From: Planctomycetaceae bacterium
GTDB lineage: Bacteria > Planctomycetota > UBA1135 > GCA-002686595
Assembly: GCA_011525785.1 (NCBI GenBank)
Contig: WYBT01000030.1
Location: 404,183 to 468,182, forward strand
Direction of reading: 5' to 3'
Length of the DNA: 64,000 nt
The notes beneath the pieces are model-generated. The model searched no databases. It saw nothing but the letters and a program-made list of their open reading frames with translations, and was not told where the DNA came from. Numbering within the stretch: position 1 is the first letter of the stretch; each line of letters starts with the position of its first letter. Shown piece by piece: positions 50,683-59,826 of the stretch. A program made the position numbers and the translations under genes.

Positions 50683-52635
50683 ATGTGCGGCATCTTCGGC
50701 GTCGTTTACGGTCGTGATCCGTCGGTCCACGCGAGCTTCGCGTCTTCGGTCGTCGAGACGCTCTTCCGCTGTTCGGAAACCCGCGGCAAAGAGGCCGCAG
50801 GCCTCGCCGTCTACGACGGTCGCGCGATCAACGTTCTGAAGCAGGCCGGCTCGGTCGAGCACTTCCTGGCGCACCCCAAGTACCGCGAGGTGATGGACGC
50901 GGCGCTGAGCCGCTGGGGCGAGGCCCGCAAGGCCGGCGGGGAGGCGACCCTGGCAATCACCGGGCACTCCCGGCTGGTGACCAACGGCGCGCAGACCGAA
51001 GGCGACAACAACCAGCCGGTGGTCGCGCGCGGCTCAGTGGTGATCCACAACGGGATCATCGTGAACGAGTCGGAGCTGTGGCGTCGCAACCCCGACCTCG
51101 AGCGTCGCGCCGAAGTGGACACCGAGGTGCTGGCCAACCTCCTCCGCAAGCACTTCAACGCCTCGGGCGACCTGGTCTGGGCCACCCGCCGAACGTTCAG
51201 CGAGATCGAAGGCGCTGCTTCGGTGGCGTGCTTCCTCGACGACGCGCGCAAGCTGCTGCTCGCGACCAACACCGGCTCGCTCTTCATCGCCTCGAACGAG
51301 CGCAAGAGCTTCATCGTGTTCGCTTCCGAGCGCTTCATCCTGCAGCGGCTGCTCGAGGAGGCCGATGTCGAGCAGCACGTGGGCAAGTGCTCGATCGAGC
51401 AGTTGCGAGCGGGCAATGGAGTGCTGGTCGATCTGGATTCGGTGGGCCTGCAGTCGTTCAACAGCCTTGGCTCTCCGGTCAAGGACGCGCCCGCGCCCGC
51501 ACCCCGCGCGCCGAGCCAGCGCGTCGAGATCGTCGACCACACCAAGTCGGCCAAGAGCCTCAAGCGCTGCAAGAAGTGCATCCTGCCCGAGACCTACCCC
51601 TTCATGAACTTCGACGCAGAGGGGGGGTGTCAGTACTGCCGGCGCTGGAAGACCATCGCGGTCAAGGGCGAGGAGGCGCTGTTCAAGGCCGTGGAGCCGT
51701 ACCGCTCCAAGGACGGCAAGCCGGACGTGATCGTGGCCTTCTCCGGCGGACGTGACAGCGCCTACGGGCTGCATTACGTCAAGAAGAAGCTCGGCATGAA
51801 CCCGGTCGCGTTCACCTACGACTGGGGCATGGTGACCGACCTCGCGCGACGCAATCAGGCGCGCTTGTGCGGCAAACTCGGCGTCGAGCACATCCTGCGT
51901 TCGGCCGACATCCCGACCAAGCGACGCTACGTGCGCAAGAACGTCGAAGCGTGGCTGCGCAAGCCCGAACTGGGCATGGTCACGCTCTTCACCGCGGGCG
52001 ACAAGCAGTTCTACAAGTACGCGCGCGACCTGCGCAAAGAGACCGGCATCAAGCTGGTGATCTTCTGCACCGGCAACATGATCGAAGACACGCCCTACAA
52101 GACGGGCCTGTGTGGGATCGACGAGCAGGATCACGGCATGACGCTCACCGGGCTGCACTTCTCCGACGAGATGCGCCTGCTCTGGTACTACTTCGTCAAT
52201 TACCTCAAGAACCCCGGCTACTGGAATGAGTCGCTGTGGGACACGCTCGACGCGTACTACCAGACCTTCGTGGTCAAGGACGACTTCCTCTACCTGTTCC
52301 ACTACCTCAAGTGGGAAGAGGAGGAGATCGTCGGCACGATCCGGCGCGAGTACGACTGGGAAGTGGCGACCGACACGACCACCACTTGGCGCATCGGCGA
52401 CGGCACCGCGCCCTTCTACAACTACATCTACATGACGATGGCGGGCTTCTCGGAAGACGAAGTCATGCTCTCGAACATGATCCGCGAAGGCGTGCTCACG
52501 CGCGACCAGGCGCTCGCCAAGGCGGCCGAGTTCAACAAGCCGCGCTGGCCGAGCCTGCGCGAGTTCGCGCAGATCGTCGGCTTCAACCTCGAAGAAGCGA
52601 TCCAGCGCATCAACGCTGCGCCCAAGCTGTACTGA
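50683..52635 (+). CDS. Class II glutaminase fused to N-acetyl sugar amidotransferase (PseA/WbpG-like)
   Basis: A 650-residue fusion. Residues 1-250 are an Ntn glutamine amidotransferase: MCGIFGVVYG with the nucleophile Cys2, RCSETRGKEAAGLAVYDG, GHSRLVTNGAQTEGDNNQPV and VIHNGIIVNES. From about residue 285 comes the sugar amidotransferase, with the metal-like motif RCKKCILPETYPFMNFDAEG (then CQYCRRW) and the PP-loop VIVAFSGGRDSAYGLHYVKK. Typical PseA/WbpG enzymes transfer ammonia to an acetamido sugar, giving an acetamidino group, and use a separate HisH/HisF-type partner. Here a class II glutaminase would supply ammonia in the same chain. It likely modifies a surface glycan sugar. ATG 50683 puts Cys at position 2, as required. 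Confidence 0.85.
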   Translation: MCGIFGVVYGRDPSVHASFASSVVETLFRCSETRGKEAAGLAVYDGRAINVLKQAGSVEHFLAHPKYREVMDAALSRWGEARKAGGEATLAITGHSRLVTNGAQTEGDNNQPVVARGSVVIHNGIIVNESELWRRNPDLERRAEVDTEVLANLLRKHFNASGDLVWATRRTFSEIEGAASVACFLDDARKLLLATNTGSLFIASNERKSFIVFASERFILQRLLEEADVEQHVGKCSIEQLRAGNGVLVDLDSVGLQSFNSLGSPVKDAPAPAPRAPSQRVEIVDHTKSAKSLKRCKKCILPETYPFMNFDAEGGCQYCRRWKTIAVKGEEALFKAVEPYRSKDGKPDVIVAFSGGRDSAYGLHYVKKKLGMNPVAFTYDWGMVTDLARRNQARLCGKLGVEHILRSADIPTKRRYVRKNVEAWLRKPELGMVTLFTAGDKQFYKYARDLRKETGIKLVIFCTGNMIEDTPYKTGLCGIDEQDHGMTLTGLHFSDEMRLLWYYFVNYLKNPGYWNESLWDTLDAYYQTFVVKDDFLYLFHYLKWEEEEIVGTIRREYDWEVATDTTTTWRIGDGTAPFYNYIYMTMAGFSEDEVMLSNMIREGVLTRDQALAKAAEFNKPRWPSLREFAQIVGFNLEEAIQRINAAPKLY

Positions 52636-52680
52636 GTCGCCTTTCGGCCTGAGCGGGCAGTTCGCGACTGCGGACCTGCC

Positions 52681-54147
52681 TCAGGGGGCAAGCAACGCTC
52701 CGAGCGCCTCGGCGCGGGCGACAACCCGCTCTCGCGAGTCGCTCGTCGTGATTGCACGCCAGGACTTCAGCACCTCGGCGGCCTTCTCGTCCGCCGTGGC
52801 CCGGTGGACGAGCCAGGCGTCGAGCGCGAGTTCTGGAATCGCGCTGTCGACCTCACCGCCGGTCATGTGCCCGCAAAGCTCGCGCACTTCCGCGGTGGAC
52901 AGGTCCTGTGGAGCGCAGCGCACCAGCGCCGCCAAACTCGCCGCGCGCAAGTCGCGCGCGAGCTTCTCGTTCAAGCGCGTGCGCAGGGCTGGCGCCGAAC
53001 TGGCGAGTCCCATCGCGCCGAGCGCTTGCGTCGCGCTCATGCGGATTTCGAGGGGCCAGGCCGGTCCGGTGCGTTCGATCAGGGCCGACTCCGCGGGCTC
53101 GTGAGGAAGGGCGCCGAGCGCGAGGAGCACTTGATCGGCGATCTGCGGCTCGTCCACGAGCTCCAACAGCCGCGCGCCCGCACCGCGCGCGCGGCCGGCC
53201 AGTCGCTCGAGACACTGCGCGGCGTGCACGCGCACGTAACGGTTCTCGTCGTCGAGCGCGGCGACCAGGAGCGGCGTGACCTTGTGGTGCTCGAGCGAGA
53301 GCACGAAGCGCCCGTCGTCGACCGGCCGCAGCTGCCACTCGCCGAACAGCTTCAGGATGCGCCAGGCCTCGAGCTCGCGCGCGCGTGAGAAGGGCGCCTG
53401 GGCGAGTTGCTCGTCGCCGCGCTTCCAGGCCTGGTAGAGCTCGGACGGATCGCCGTAGCCGGCGTCGCGGGCGAGCTCTGCGAGCGCGGTGAGCGCGCCG
53501 TTGCGCAGCTGTTCGCGCGGATCTTCGCGCGAGACCACGTAGAGCGCGTCGAGTCCCGAGTAGACGCCGAAGCGCGCCAGCGTGCGCGCGATGTAGATCA
53601 CGGTCTCGTTGTCGGTTTCGTACCGCAGGCACAGGAGCAGTCCGGGCACGACCCAGTCCTGCGAGAGCGCTGCGAGCTTCCAGGCGCAGTGCGCGCGCAG
53701 CCACACGGCCTCGTCCTTCTTGAGCCGGCCGGCGTCCAGGCGCTCTAGCAGCGCCCTGGCCGAGGACGGGAAGTCGAGTTCGCCCAGCGCCGCGGCCGCC
53801 GCGACGCGCACGCTCTGCGTGGCCTGAGCGTCGAAGAGCTGCGCGCGCAGCGCCGGAACGCACGCTTCGCCGAGCGAGCGCAGCTCGTCGCGCGCGACGC
53901 GTTTGAGGCGCTCGTCGGCGCCGGCCAGTGTCTCGAGCAAGCCCGCGATCTGTTCGCGTTGCTCGTCGCTCACCGGCGCTGCAGGCGGGCTCGCGAGCTC
54001 GGCCTCGAGCTGCGCGATGCGCGTCGCCACCACAGGGGCCAGATCCGAGCGGACGCGCGCAGTCGGAGGCGCTGGCGTCGGGTTCGGCTCGGGCTGACAC
54101 GCGGGTGCGAGCGCCGTCAGCGCCAACGCCAGGCTCAGGCCTCTCAC
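52681..54147 (-). CDS. HEAT-repeat lipoprotein, unknown function
   Basis: A 488-residue protein starting at a GTG that overlaps the cytochrome stop (GTGA). The N-terminus VRGLSLALALTALAPACQPE has a lipobox, followed by a Pro-rich linker. The rest is a solenoid of HEAT-like pairs (VRVAAAAALGELDFPSSARA, LIERTGPAWPLEIRMSATQA, RVHAAQCLERLAGRARGAGA). These repeats usually mediate protein binding. It is the last gene of a five-gene minus-strand operon with an ABC importer and a five-heme cytochrome, so it may scaffold them outside the cytoplasm. It is convergent with the amidotransferase gene; a small hairpin lies between at 52657-52671. Confidence 0.7.
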   Translation of the reverse strand: MRGLSLALALTALAPACQPEPNPTPAPPTARVRSDLAPVVATRIAQLEAELASPPAAPVSDEQREQIAGLLETLAGADERLKRVARDELRSLGEACVPALRAQLFDAQATQSVRVAAAAALGELDFPSSARALLERLDAGRLKKDEAVWLRAHCAWKLAALSQDWVVPGLLLCLRYETDNETVIYIARTLARFGVYSGLDALYVVSREDPREQLRNGALTALAELARDAGYGDPSELYQAWKRGDEQLAQAPFSRARELEAWRILKLFGEWQLRPVDDGRFVLSLEHHKVTPLLVAALDDENRYVRVHAAQCLERLAGRARGAGARLLELVDEPQIADQVLLALGALPHEPAESALIERTGPAWPLEIRMSATQALGAMGLASSAPALRTRLNEKLARDLRAASLAALVRCAPQDLSTAEVRELCGHMTGGEVDSAIPELALDAWLVHRATADEKAAEVLKSWRAITTSDSRERVVARAEALGALLAP

Positions 54148-55133
54148 GGCGCGAGCCTCACGGAGTGCACCAGCTGCGCTTCGCGCTCGGGATCGGGGCG
54201 CTGTGGGTCCTGGTAGTACGGCGAGAGCTTGTAGAAGAGGGCGACTTCGATCTCGCCGCGCGCCGCTTCCGACTCGATGCGCAGGGTGACCTTCTGGCCT
54301 GCGGGGAGCTCGGTGTTCACCAGGTCGACTTCGTGGCGGTAGGGGTTGCGGAAGCGGTGCAGCGCGTTCCACTCGCCCTTGCTCCCGTCTGCGCTCAGCG
54401 TGCGCCAGAAGAGGTCGGAGGCGCGGCTGCGTTCGTCAGTGGGGTAGTTGTGCCCCGCGCCGGTGTTCTCGACCTCGACCACCGCCGCGCCGTCCTGGCG
54501 CGCGACGCGCAACTCCACTGCGCGCCGCACGATCGCGATGTCGTGCCCGCCGTGCATGGTGTGGTCGCGGCCCTTGCTCGGATCGCCGTCGCGGTGCGGC
54601 ATGTGGCAGGCGACGCAGTCCTGATAGCCGGGCCCGGGCTGCGCGTACTTGCTCTGCCGCCACTGGTCGACCGTGCCGTGCTGGTTGTGGCAGCCGGCGC
54701 AGTATTCGGGTTTGAGCAGATCGCGCGTGGCAACGGGGCGGCAAGCTGCGGAGGCGTTGTCGACGGTGCCGGCCACGCGCCCGTCGGCGGTGAGGTGGCA
54801 GGCGATGCAGTCCACGCCCTCGATCATGCGCGTCGTGCGCGGCAGCACGCGATCCCCGAGCACAGTCGAGAGCACGGGCTGCGGCGCGTGGCAGTCGATG
54901 CAGTCCTTGTTCGCGAAGTCGTTGGTCTGCGCGCGCACGTCCGGGTCCGTGAAGGCCTGCGCGTGCCACGAGACCTTCCACTCGTCGTAGACCTGCGCGT
55001 GGCACTGGGCGCACTGCTGCGAACTCTCCCAGACCACCGGCTCGGCCGGCGGCGCGGGCGCGACGAAGATCGACTTGAGCGCCCACGCGCCCAGGGCGAG
55101 CAGCACCAGACCTGCGATCGCGCGGATGTTCAC
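54144..55133 (-). CDS. Membrane-anchored pentaheme cytochrome c
   Basis: A 329-residue protein starting at GTG. An N-terminal uncleaved helix (VNIRAIAGLVLLALGAWALK) anchors it. Five CxxCH motifs are present: CAQCH, CIDCH, CIACH, CAGCH and CVACH, all within the first 200 residues, with extra His residues (WHAQAF, HNQHGT, MHGGHD) that could be distal ligands. The pattern resembles the cytochrome c554 family. The C-terminal part is beta-rich (RIESEAARGEIEVALFYKLS). It should carry electrons in the periplasm. It is coupled on both sides by GTGA overlaps, to the ABC ATPase upstream and the HEAT lipoprotein downstream. Confidence 0.88.
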   Translation of the reverse strand: MNIRAIAGLVLLALGAWALKSIFVAPAPPAEPVVWESSQQCAQCHAQVYDEWKVSWHAQAFTDPDVRAQTNDFANKDCIDCHAPQPVLSTVLGDRVLPRTTRMIEGVDCIACHLTADGRVAGTVDNASAACRPVATRDLLKPEYCAGCHNQHGTVDQWRQSKYAQPGPGYQDCVACHMPHRDGDPSKGRDHTMHGGHDIAIVRRAVELRVARQDGAAVVEVENTGAGHNYPTDERSRASDLFWRTLSADGSKGEWNALHRFRNPYRHEVDLVNTELPAGQKVTLRIESEAARGEIEVALFYKLSPYYQDPQRPDPEREAQLVHSVRLAP

Positions 55134-55852
55134 GGGCGCTCCTTGGCTTGCTCTGCTTTGGGGGCTTGCTCAGCTCTGGGGGCTTGCGGACCTTCGGGGA
55201 CGACTCGGCCCGCGCGCATGCGCACCGTGCGCGTGGCGTACTCGCGGGCTTCGCTCGGTGCGTGGGTGACGTGGATCACAGTGAGTCCCAGGCGATGGTG
55301 CAGCTCGTGCAGCTTGGCGAGGAGCGAGTGACGCAGCTCTTCGTCGAGCGGCCCCAGGGGTTCGTCGAGGAGCAGCAGGCGCGGCGATGCGGCGATCGCG
55401 CGGGCCAGGGCCAGGCGCTGCGCTTCGCCGCCGGAGAGCGTTGCGGGCAGCCGCTCGTGATAACCCGCGAGCTCGACCCACTCCAGGAGTTCGCTCACGC
55501 GCGCGCGCCACTGCTCCCGCGGCGTGCGCGCGCAGGCGAGCACGAACTCGAGCTGCTTGCGCGCATTCAGGTGCGGCCAGAGCGCGCCGCCCTGGAACAG
55601 CATGCCCACGCCGCGCTGCTCGGGCGCTAGCGCGAGTCGCGGGCCGTCGCTGGCGACGCGGCCGAACAGTTCGAGTCGTCCGCTGGTGGGCCGCACGAGG
55701 CCGGCGATGGCCCGCAGCAAGGTGGTCTTGCCGCACCCGGACGGTCCGACGAGCAGGAGGTGCTCGCGCTCCGCGACGGCGAGGTCGACCGACTCGAGGA
55801 TCGCGCGCTCGCCGGCGCGCACGCTCAGGCCCTGCAGTTGGACGGCGTTCAC
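55130..55852 (-). CDS. ABC transporter ATP-binding protein (iron(III)/thiamine-type importer)
   Basis: A 240-residue ATPase starting at GTG. Walker A is LLVGPSGCGKTTLLRAIAG, the Q-loop follows GVGMLFQGGALWPHLN, the signature is LPATLSGGEAQRLALARAIA, Walker B is PRLLLLDEPLGPLDEELR and the switch His is in IHVTHAPSEAREYA. It pairs with the two-domain permease encoded upstream in a GTGA overlap. It has no regulatory C-terminal extension beyond a short Gln/Ala/Lys tail. The operon also holds the binding protein, so it energises an importer. Confidence 0.92.
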   Translation of the reverse strand: MNAVQLQGLSVRAGERAILESVDLAVAEREHLLLVGPSGCGKTTLLRAIAGLVRPTSGRLELFGRVASDGPRLALAPEQRGVGMLFQGGALWPHLNARKQLEFVLACARTPREQWRARVSELLEWVELAGYHERLPATLSGGEAQRLALARAIAASPRLLLLDEPLGPLDEELRHSLLAKLHELHHRLGLTVIHVTHAPSEAREYATRTVRMRAGRVVPEGPQAPRAEQAPKAEQAKERP

Positions 55853-57387
55853 GGAAGGAGCTCCAAGCGCCGGCGCGCGAACAGCGACCACAGGGCGCCG
55901 GGCAGCACCACCAGGAACAGGATCAGGAGCGCCATCGCCGCGACGAAGTCGTCGCGTCCGAAGTGCACCTGGTTGAAGATGCGGAACATCGCCGTGCGGT
56001 TGGCCGCGGGCGTGAGCATGGTGGCGTCGAGCTCGCGCAGCGAGAGCACGAACACTCCGATCCAGCCGCCGAGCAGCGCCGAGCGCAGGCTGGGCGCCAC
56101 GATGCGCACGAGCGTTCGGATCGGTCCCGCGCCCGCCAGATGCGCCGCCTCTTCGAGGCGCGGGTCGAGCGCCGCCGTGGCGGCGGACAGGATCAGCACC
56201 GCGAAAGCCGCGAAGCGACCGGCGAGCAGCAGCACGACCACGCCGCCCTCGTCGTAGAAGCGCGCGCTCCAGTCGTGGTTCCACAGCACGATCACGCCGA
56301 CGCTGAGCAGCACGGCGGGGGCGCCGATGGGGAGCACGACCAGGCTCTCGAGCCAGCGTCCGCCGCGCGCGCGCTCGAGCGCGTGACCGAGCACGAGCGC
56401 GAGCGCAGCGCACGCGGTCGCCGCGCTGAGCGAGTAGACGACGCTGTTGGCGAGGTCCTCGCGGCCGCGCTCGATCGCGAGCGAGAAGGCGCCGCCCAGT
56501 CGAGCGAACTCGAAGCCGCGCGCTGCGCCGCCCGCTTCCCACACCAGGCGCGCCGCAGGGATCAAGGCGCCGATCGAGACCAGCGCGAGGCAGAACAGGA
56601 ACGCAGGCCAGCGCCACGGGCCGAGCTCGAACGGTTCAGGCTGACGGAAGTCGCCGGAGACCGAGGCCATCGCGCCGCGGCGCCGCAGGACCAGCGCCGG
56701 CACGAGCGCGGCGAGCGTCACGACCAGCAACGGCAGCGCCGTGGCGACGGCGAGACCCGGCCGCGATTCGATGCGCCAGTTGGCGAAGATCTCGGCCGCG
56801 TAGACGCTGAATTTGGGTTGCCCCAGCCACGAGACGTAGTCGGCCACCGAGAAGTCGTTCACGGTGAACACGAAGGCGAAGCACGCGCCGCACGCGGTCG
56901 AGGGCCACACCAAGGGCAGATCGGCGCGCAGCGCAGCGCGCCATCCGCCGGCGATGCGCGCGGCCTCTTCGCGGCGCGCGTCGATGCGCTCGAAGGCGCG
57001 CGCGCTGAACAGCGCCACGAGCGGGAAGGTGCTCACGCTCGAGACCGCGTAGGCCGCCGGCGCGCCGCGGATGTCGGCCAGCACCGTCCAGACCATGGCG
57101 AGGATCATGGGCGGGATCAGCAGCGGCGCGATCCCCAGCGGGCGCAGCAGCGCCGCGAAGGGCATGTCCGTGCGCGCCACGAGGAATCCGAACGGCAGGC
57201 CCACGGCGGTGGCGATGAGCGCGACCGAGGCGCCGTAGAGCAGCGTGCGGCCGAGCAGCTCGAGGTTGCGCGGCGCGTAGATCGCCGCGAGGTCGGCGCC
57301 TTCGACGCGCGGCAGCATCGCCGCCAGCGGCGCCAGGCCCGCGAGCACGAACAGCGCGGCGGCCAGAGCGACCAGCGGCCGGCTCAC
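55849..57387 (-). CDS. ABC transporter permease, two-domain (FbpB/ThiP-like)
   Basis: A 512-residue permease starting at GTG. About twelve hydrophobic helices are organised as two repeats, as in FbpB/SfuB/ThiP proteins. The first EAA-type loop is EEAARIAGGWRAALRADLPL (about residue 170) and the second EEAAHLAGAGPIRTLVRIVA (about residue 430). These loops dock with the ATPase. The N-terminus VSRPLVALAAALFVLAGLAP is the first helix. The GTG start overlaps the binding-protein stop. With the binding-protein family, this suggests an iron(III) importer. Confidence 0.9.
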   Translation of the reverse strand: MSRPLVALAAALFVLAGLAPLAAMLPRVEGADLAAIYAPRNLELLGRTLLYGASVALIATAVGLPFGFLVARTDMPFAALLRPLGIAPLLIPPMILAMVWTVLADIRGAPAAYAVSSVSTFPLVALFSARAFERIDARREEAARIAGGWRAALRADLPLVWPSTACGACFAFVFTVNDFSVADYVSWLGQPKFSVYAAEIFANWRIESRPGLAVATALPLLVVTLAALVPALVLRRRGAMASVSGDFRQPEPFELGPWRWPAFLFCLALVSIGALIPAARLVWEAGGAARGFEFARLGGAFSLAIERGREDLANSVVYSLSAATACAALALVLGHALERARGGRWLESLVVLPIGAPAVLLSVGVIVLWNHDWSARFYDEGGVVVLLLAGRFAAFAVLILSAATAALDPRLEEAAHLAGAGPIRTLVRIVAPSLRSALLGGWIGVFVLSLRELDATMLTPAANRTAMFRIFNQVHFGRDDFVAAMALLILFLVVLPGALWSLFARRRLELLP

Positions 57388-58418
57388 TGGAGGAAGCGCT
57401 CCTTGAACTGCGTCATCCGCCGCTCGATGTCCGCGCCGACGCGCGCCCAGTCGACGCGCATCAGCGATAGATCCGCAGCTGACTTGACGTGCGGCGGGCG
57501 CTTGACGTCCGCGCGCACGGGGATCTGCGCGCCCTCGGCGAAGGCGAGCTTCTCCTCGACCTCGCGCGAGAGGATGAAGTCGATCAGCTTGCGCGCGGCT
57601 TCGGGGTGCGGCGCGTCGGCGAGCAGCGCGACGGAGTTGGGAATCAGCAGCGCGCCGCGCGCGCCCGGCGCCTGGTCGGGGAACACCTGCGCCACGGGAT
57701 GTCCGCCGTTGAGCGCGACGTTGAAGTCGTCGGTGTCGGTCAGCCCCCAGGCCATCTGGCCTTCGCGCACCAGGCGCATGACCTGCCCGTTGCTCTGCAC
57801 GAGGTTCACGCCGCTCTCCTCGATGCGCCGCACGAACTCGTCGCCCTTCGCGTCGCCTTCGGCCGCGTAGAGCGCGGTGAGGTGCGTGAGCGTGGTCCCG
57901 GTCAGCGGCCGCGCCATGCAGACCTTGCCGCGCCACTTGGGGTCGAACAGGTCCTCGAGCGAGGTGAGCTGCGCCGGATCGGCCAGCGTCGTGTTCACGA
58001 TGAACACCCGCGCGCGCGCCGCAAAGGCGGTCCAGCGCTGCTGCGGGTCGCGGAAGTCGGCGGGAATCCCGGCTGCGCTGGGGCTGTCGTAGCTCGCCAG
58101 CAGCCCGTCGTTCGCCAGCGCCACGGTGTGGGCCAGTTCGTTGTTCCAGAACACGTCGCAGCGCGGCCGCGAGCGCTCCTCGCGGATGCGCTTGACCAAT
58201 CCGACGGTCTTGGCGGCTTCGACGTCGTACTCGGCGCGCACGACCAAGCCGGTCTCGCGCTCGAACTCCTTGACCAGCGTCTCGGCGAACATCTGGTCGA
58301 GCGCGCAGTACAGGACCACGTCGGGACCCTTCGAACCGCAGGCGCCGAGGGCGCCGCACACCAGGGCCAGGAGTCCTGCGAGCCAGCGTAAGGAGCGGAG
58401 CGAGTCGGGCTTGTGCAT
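57384..58418 (-). CDS. Periplasmic iron(III)-type solute-binding lipoprotein
   Basis: A 344-residue class D/cluster-type solute-binding protein. The N-terminus (LRWLAGLLALVCGALGACGS) has a lipobox. The fold of FutA/FbpA-type proteins is seen in VVLYCALDQMFAETLVKEFE (first strand and helix), RPRCDVFWNNELAHTVALAN, LTSLEDLFDPKWRGKVCMAR and HPEAARKLIDFILSREVEEK. It begins the five-gene minus-strand operon. The substrate is judged ferric iron or a similar anion complex from the family alone. No metal ligands can be fixed by eye. Confidence 0.85.
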   Translation of the reverse strand: MHKPDSLRSLRWLAGLLALVCGALGACGSKGPDVVLYCALDQMFAETLVKEFERETGLVVRAEYDVEAAKTVGLVKRIREERSRPRCDVFWNNELAHTVALANDGLLASYDSPSAAGIPADFRDPQQRWTAFAARARVFIVNTTLADPAQLTSLEDLFDPKWRGKVCMARPLTGTTLTHLTALYAAEGDAKGDEFVRRIEESGVNLVQSNGQVMRLVREGQMAWGLTDTDDFNVALNGGHPVAQVFPDQAPGARGALLIPNSVALLADAPHPEAARKLIDFILSREVEEKLAFAEGAQIPVRADVKRPPHVKSAADLSLMRVDWARVGADIERRMTQFKERFLQ

Positions 58419-58644
58419 GGGTGGGCGACTAGTGGTGCGTGCGCGTCGGGCCACAAGCTCGCGGCCCTCCGCGGCAGACGGTAGCGCGCCCCGGCTCGCT
58501 CGCCCAACCACGTCGCGTTGCGCGCGGTTGTCGCCTTCGCGTGGAGGGCTATGCTGGCGCACTTTCCCGCGGGAAATGCGCACCTCGCGCGCCCCGCCAG
58601 AGCCCCCCTCGCCGCCCCCAATCCGCCGCTTCGAGACCGCCGCC

Positions 58645-59823
58645 GTGAAACTCGCCCAACGCCTCTCCAACCTCGGCACCGAGTCCGCCTTCGAAGTCCT
58701 GGCGCGCGCCAAGGCGCTGCAGAAGGCCGGCAAGAGCATCGTCAACCTCGGAATCGGCTCGCCCGACTTCCGCACGCCCGACAACATCGTCGAAGCCGGC
58801 CGCAGGGCGCTCGCCGAGGGCTTTCACTTCTACACGCCGGCCAAGGGCTTGCCCGAGCTGCGCGAGGCGGTGGCCAAGGACTGCCTCGAGCGGCGCGGCG
58901 TGGCGGTCGATCCCGACCACGTGATGATCGTGCCGGGCGGCAAGCCGACGATGTACTTCGCCATCTCGATGTTCGGAGAGCCCGGCGCCGAGATCCTCTA
59001 CCCCAACCCCGGCTTCCCGATCTACGAGTCGCTGATCAAGTACACCGGCGCGACGCCCGTGCCGATCGAGCTGCGCGAGTCGAGCGGCTTCTCGTTCAAC
59101 CCCGACGAGGTGCTGGCCAAGATCACGCCGCGCACGCGCCTGATCATCGTCAACACGCCCGCCAATCCGACCGGCGGCGTGATCCGCAAGCCCGAGATGG
59201 ATCGGCTGGTCGCGGGACTCGAGAAGCACCCGCACGTGGCGATCCTCTCCGACGAGATCTACTCGCGCATGCTGTACGACGGCGAGCAGCACGTGAGCCT
59301 GTACTCGTACCCGTCGATCCGCGAGCGCGTGATCATCCTCGACGGCTGGTCGAAGACCTTCTCGATGACCGGCTGGCGCCTGGGCTACGGCGTGTGGCCG
59401 GCGAGCTTGATCGCGATCGCAGAGCGGCTGCAGATCAACTCCAACTCTTGCCCCAGCGCGCCCGTGCAGGTCGCGGGCCGCGAGGCGCTGGTCGGACCGC
59501 AGCACGAGGTCGCGAAGATGATGAAGGCCTTCGACGAACGGCGGCGCGCGATCGTCGCGGGCTTGAACGAGATCCCGGGCTTCTCGTGCGTCATGCCCAA
59601 GGGCGCGTTCTACGCCTTCCCGAACATCACCAAGACCGGCTTCAAGTCCAAGGAGCTCGAAGTGAAGCTCCTGACCGAGGCGGGCGTGGCGATCCTCTCG
59701 GGAACGGCGTTCGGTGCAATGGGCGAGGGCTACCTGCGCTTCAGCTACGCCGCCAGCCTCGAGGACATCCGCGAGGCGCTGCGGCGCGTCAAGGACTGCC
59801 TCGCCACCGCTGGAGTGAAGTAG
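58645..59823 (+). CDS. Class I/II PLP aminotransferase
   Basis: A 392-residue fold-type I enzyme starting at GTG (VKLAQRLSNLGTESAFEVLA). It has GIGSPDFRTPDNIVEAGRRAL, YTPAKGLPELREAVAKD, IIVNTPANPTGGVIRKPEMD with the PLP-stacking Asn, LSDEIYSRMLYDGEQHVS, and the Schiff-base Lys in GWSKTFSMTGWRLGYGVWP. The C-terminal Arg is in GYLRFSYAASLEDIREAL. Enzymes of this subgroup act on aspartate, aromatic or other amino acids; the substrate is not fixed by sequence. An in-frame ATG at 58576 is possible but adds non-family residues. The next gene starts four bases later. Confidence 0.85.
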   Translation: MKLAQRLSNLGTESAFEVLARAKALQKAGKSIVNLGIGSPDFRTPDNIVEAGRRALAEGFHFYTPAKGLPELREAVAKDCLERRGVAVDPDHVMIVPGGKPTMYFAISMFGEPGAEILYPNPGFPIYESLIKYTGATPVPIELRESSGFSFNPDEVLAKITPRTRLIIVNTPANPTGGVIRKPEMDRLVAGLEKHPHVAILSDEIYSRMLYDGEQHVSLYSYPSIRERVIILDGWSKTFSMTGWRLGYGVWPASLIAIAERLQINSNSCPSAPVQVAGREALVGPQHEVAKMMKAFDERRRAIVAGLNEIPGFSCVMPKGAFYAFPNITKTGFKSKELEVKLLTEAGVAILSGTAFGAMGEGYLRFSYAASLEDIREALRRVKDCLATAGVK

Positions 59824-59826
59824 TCC

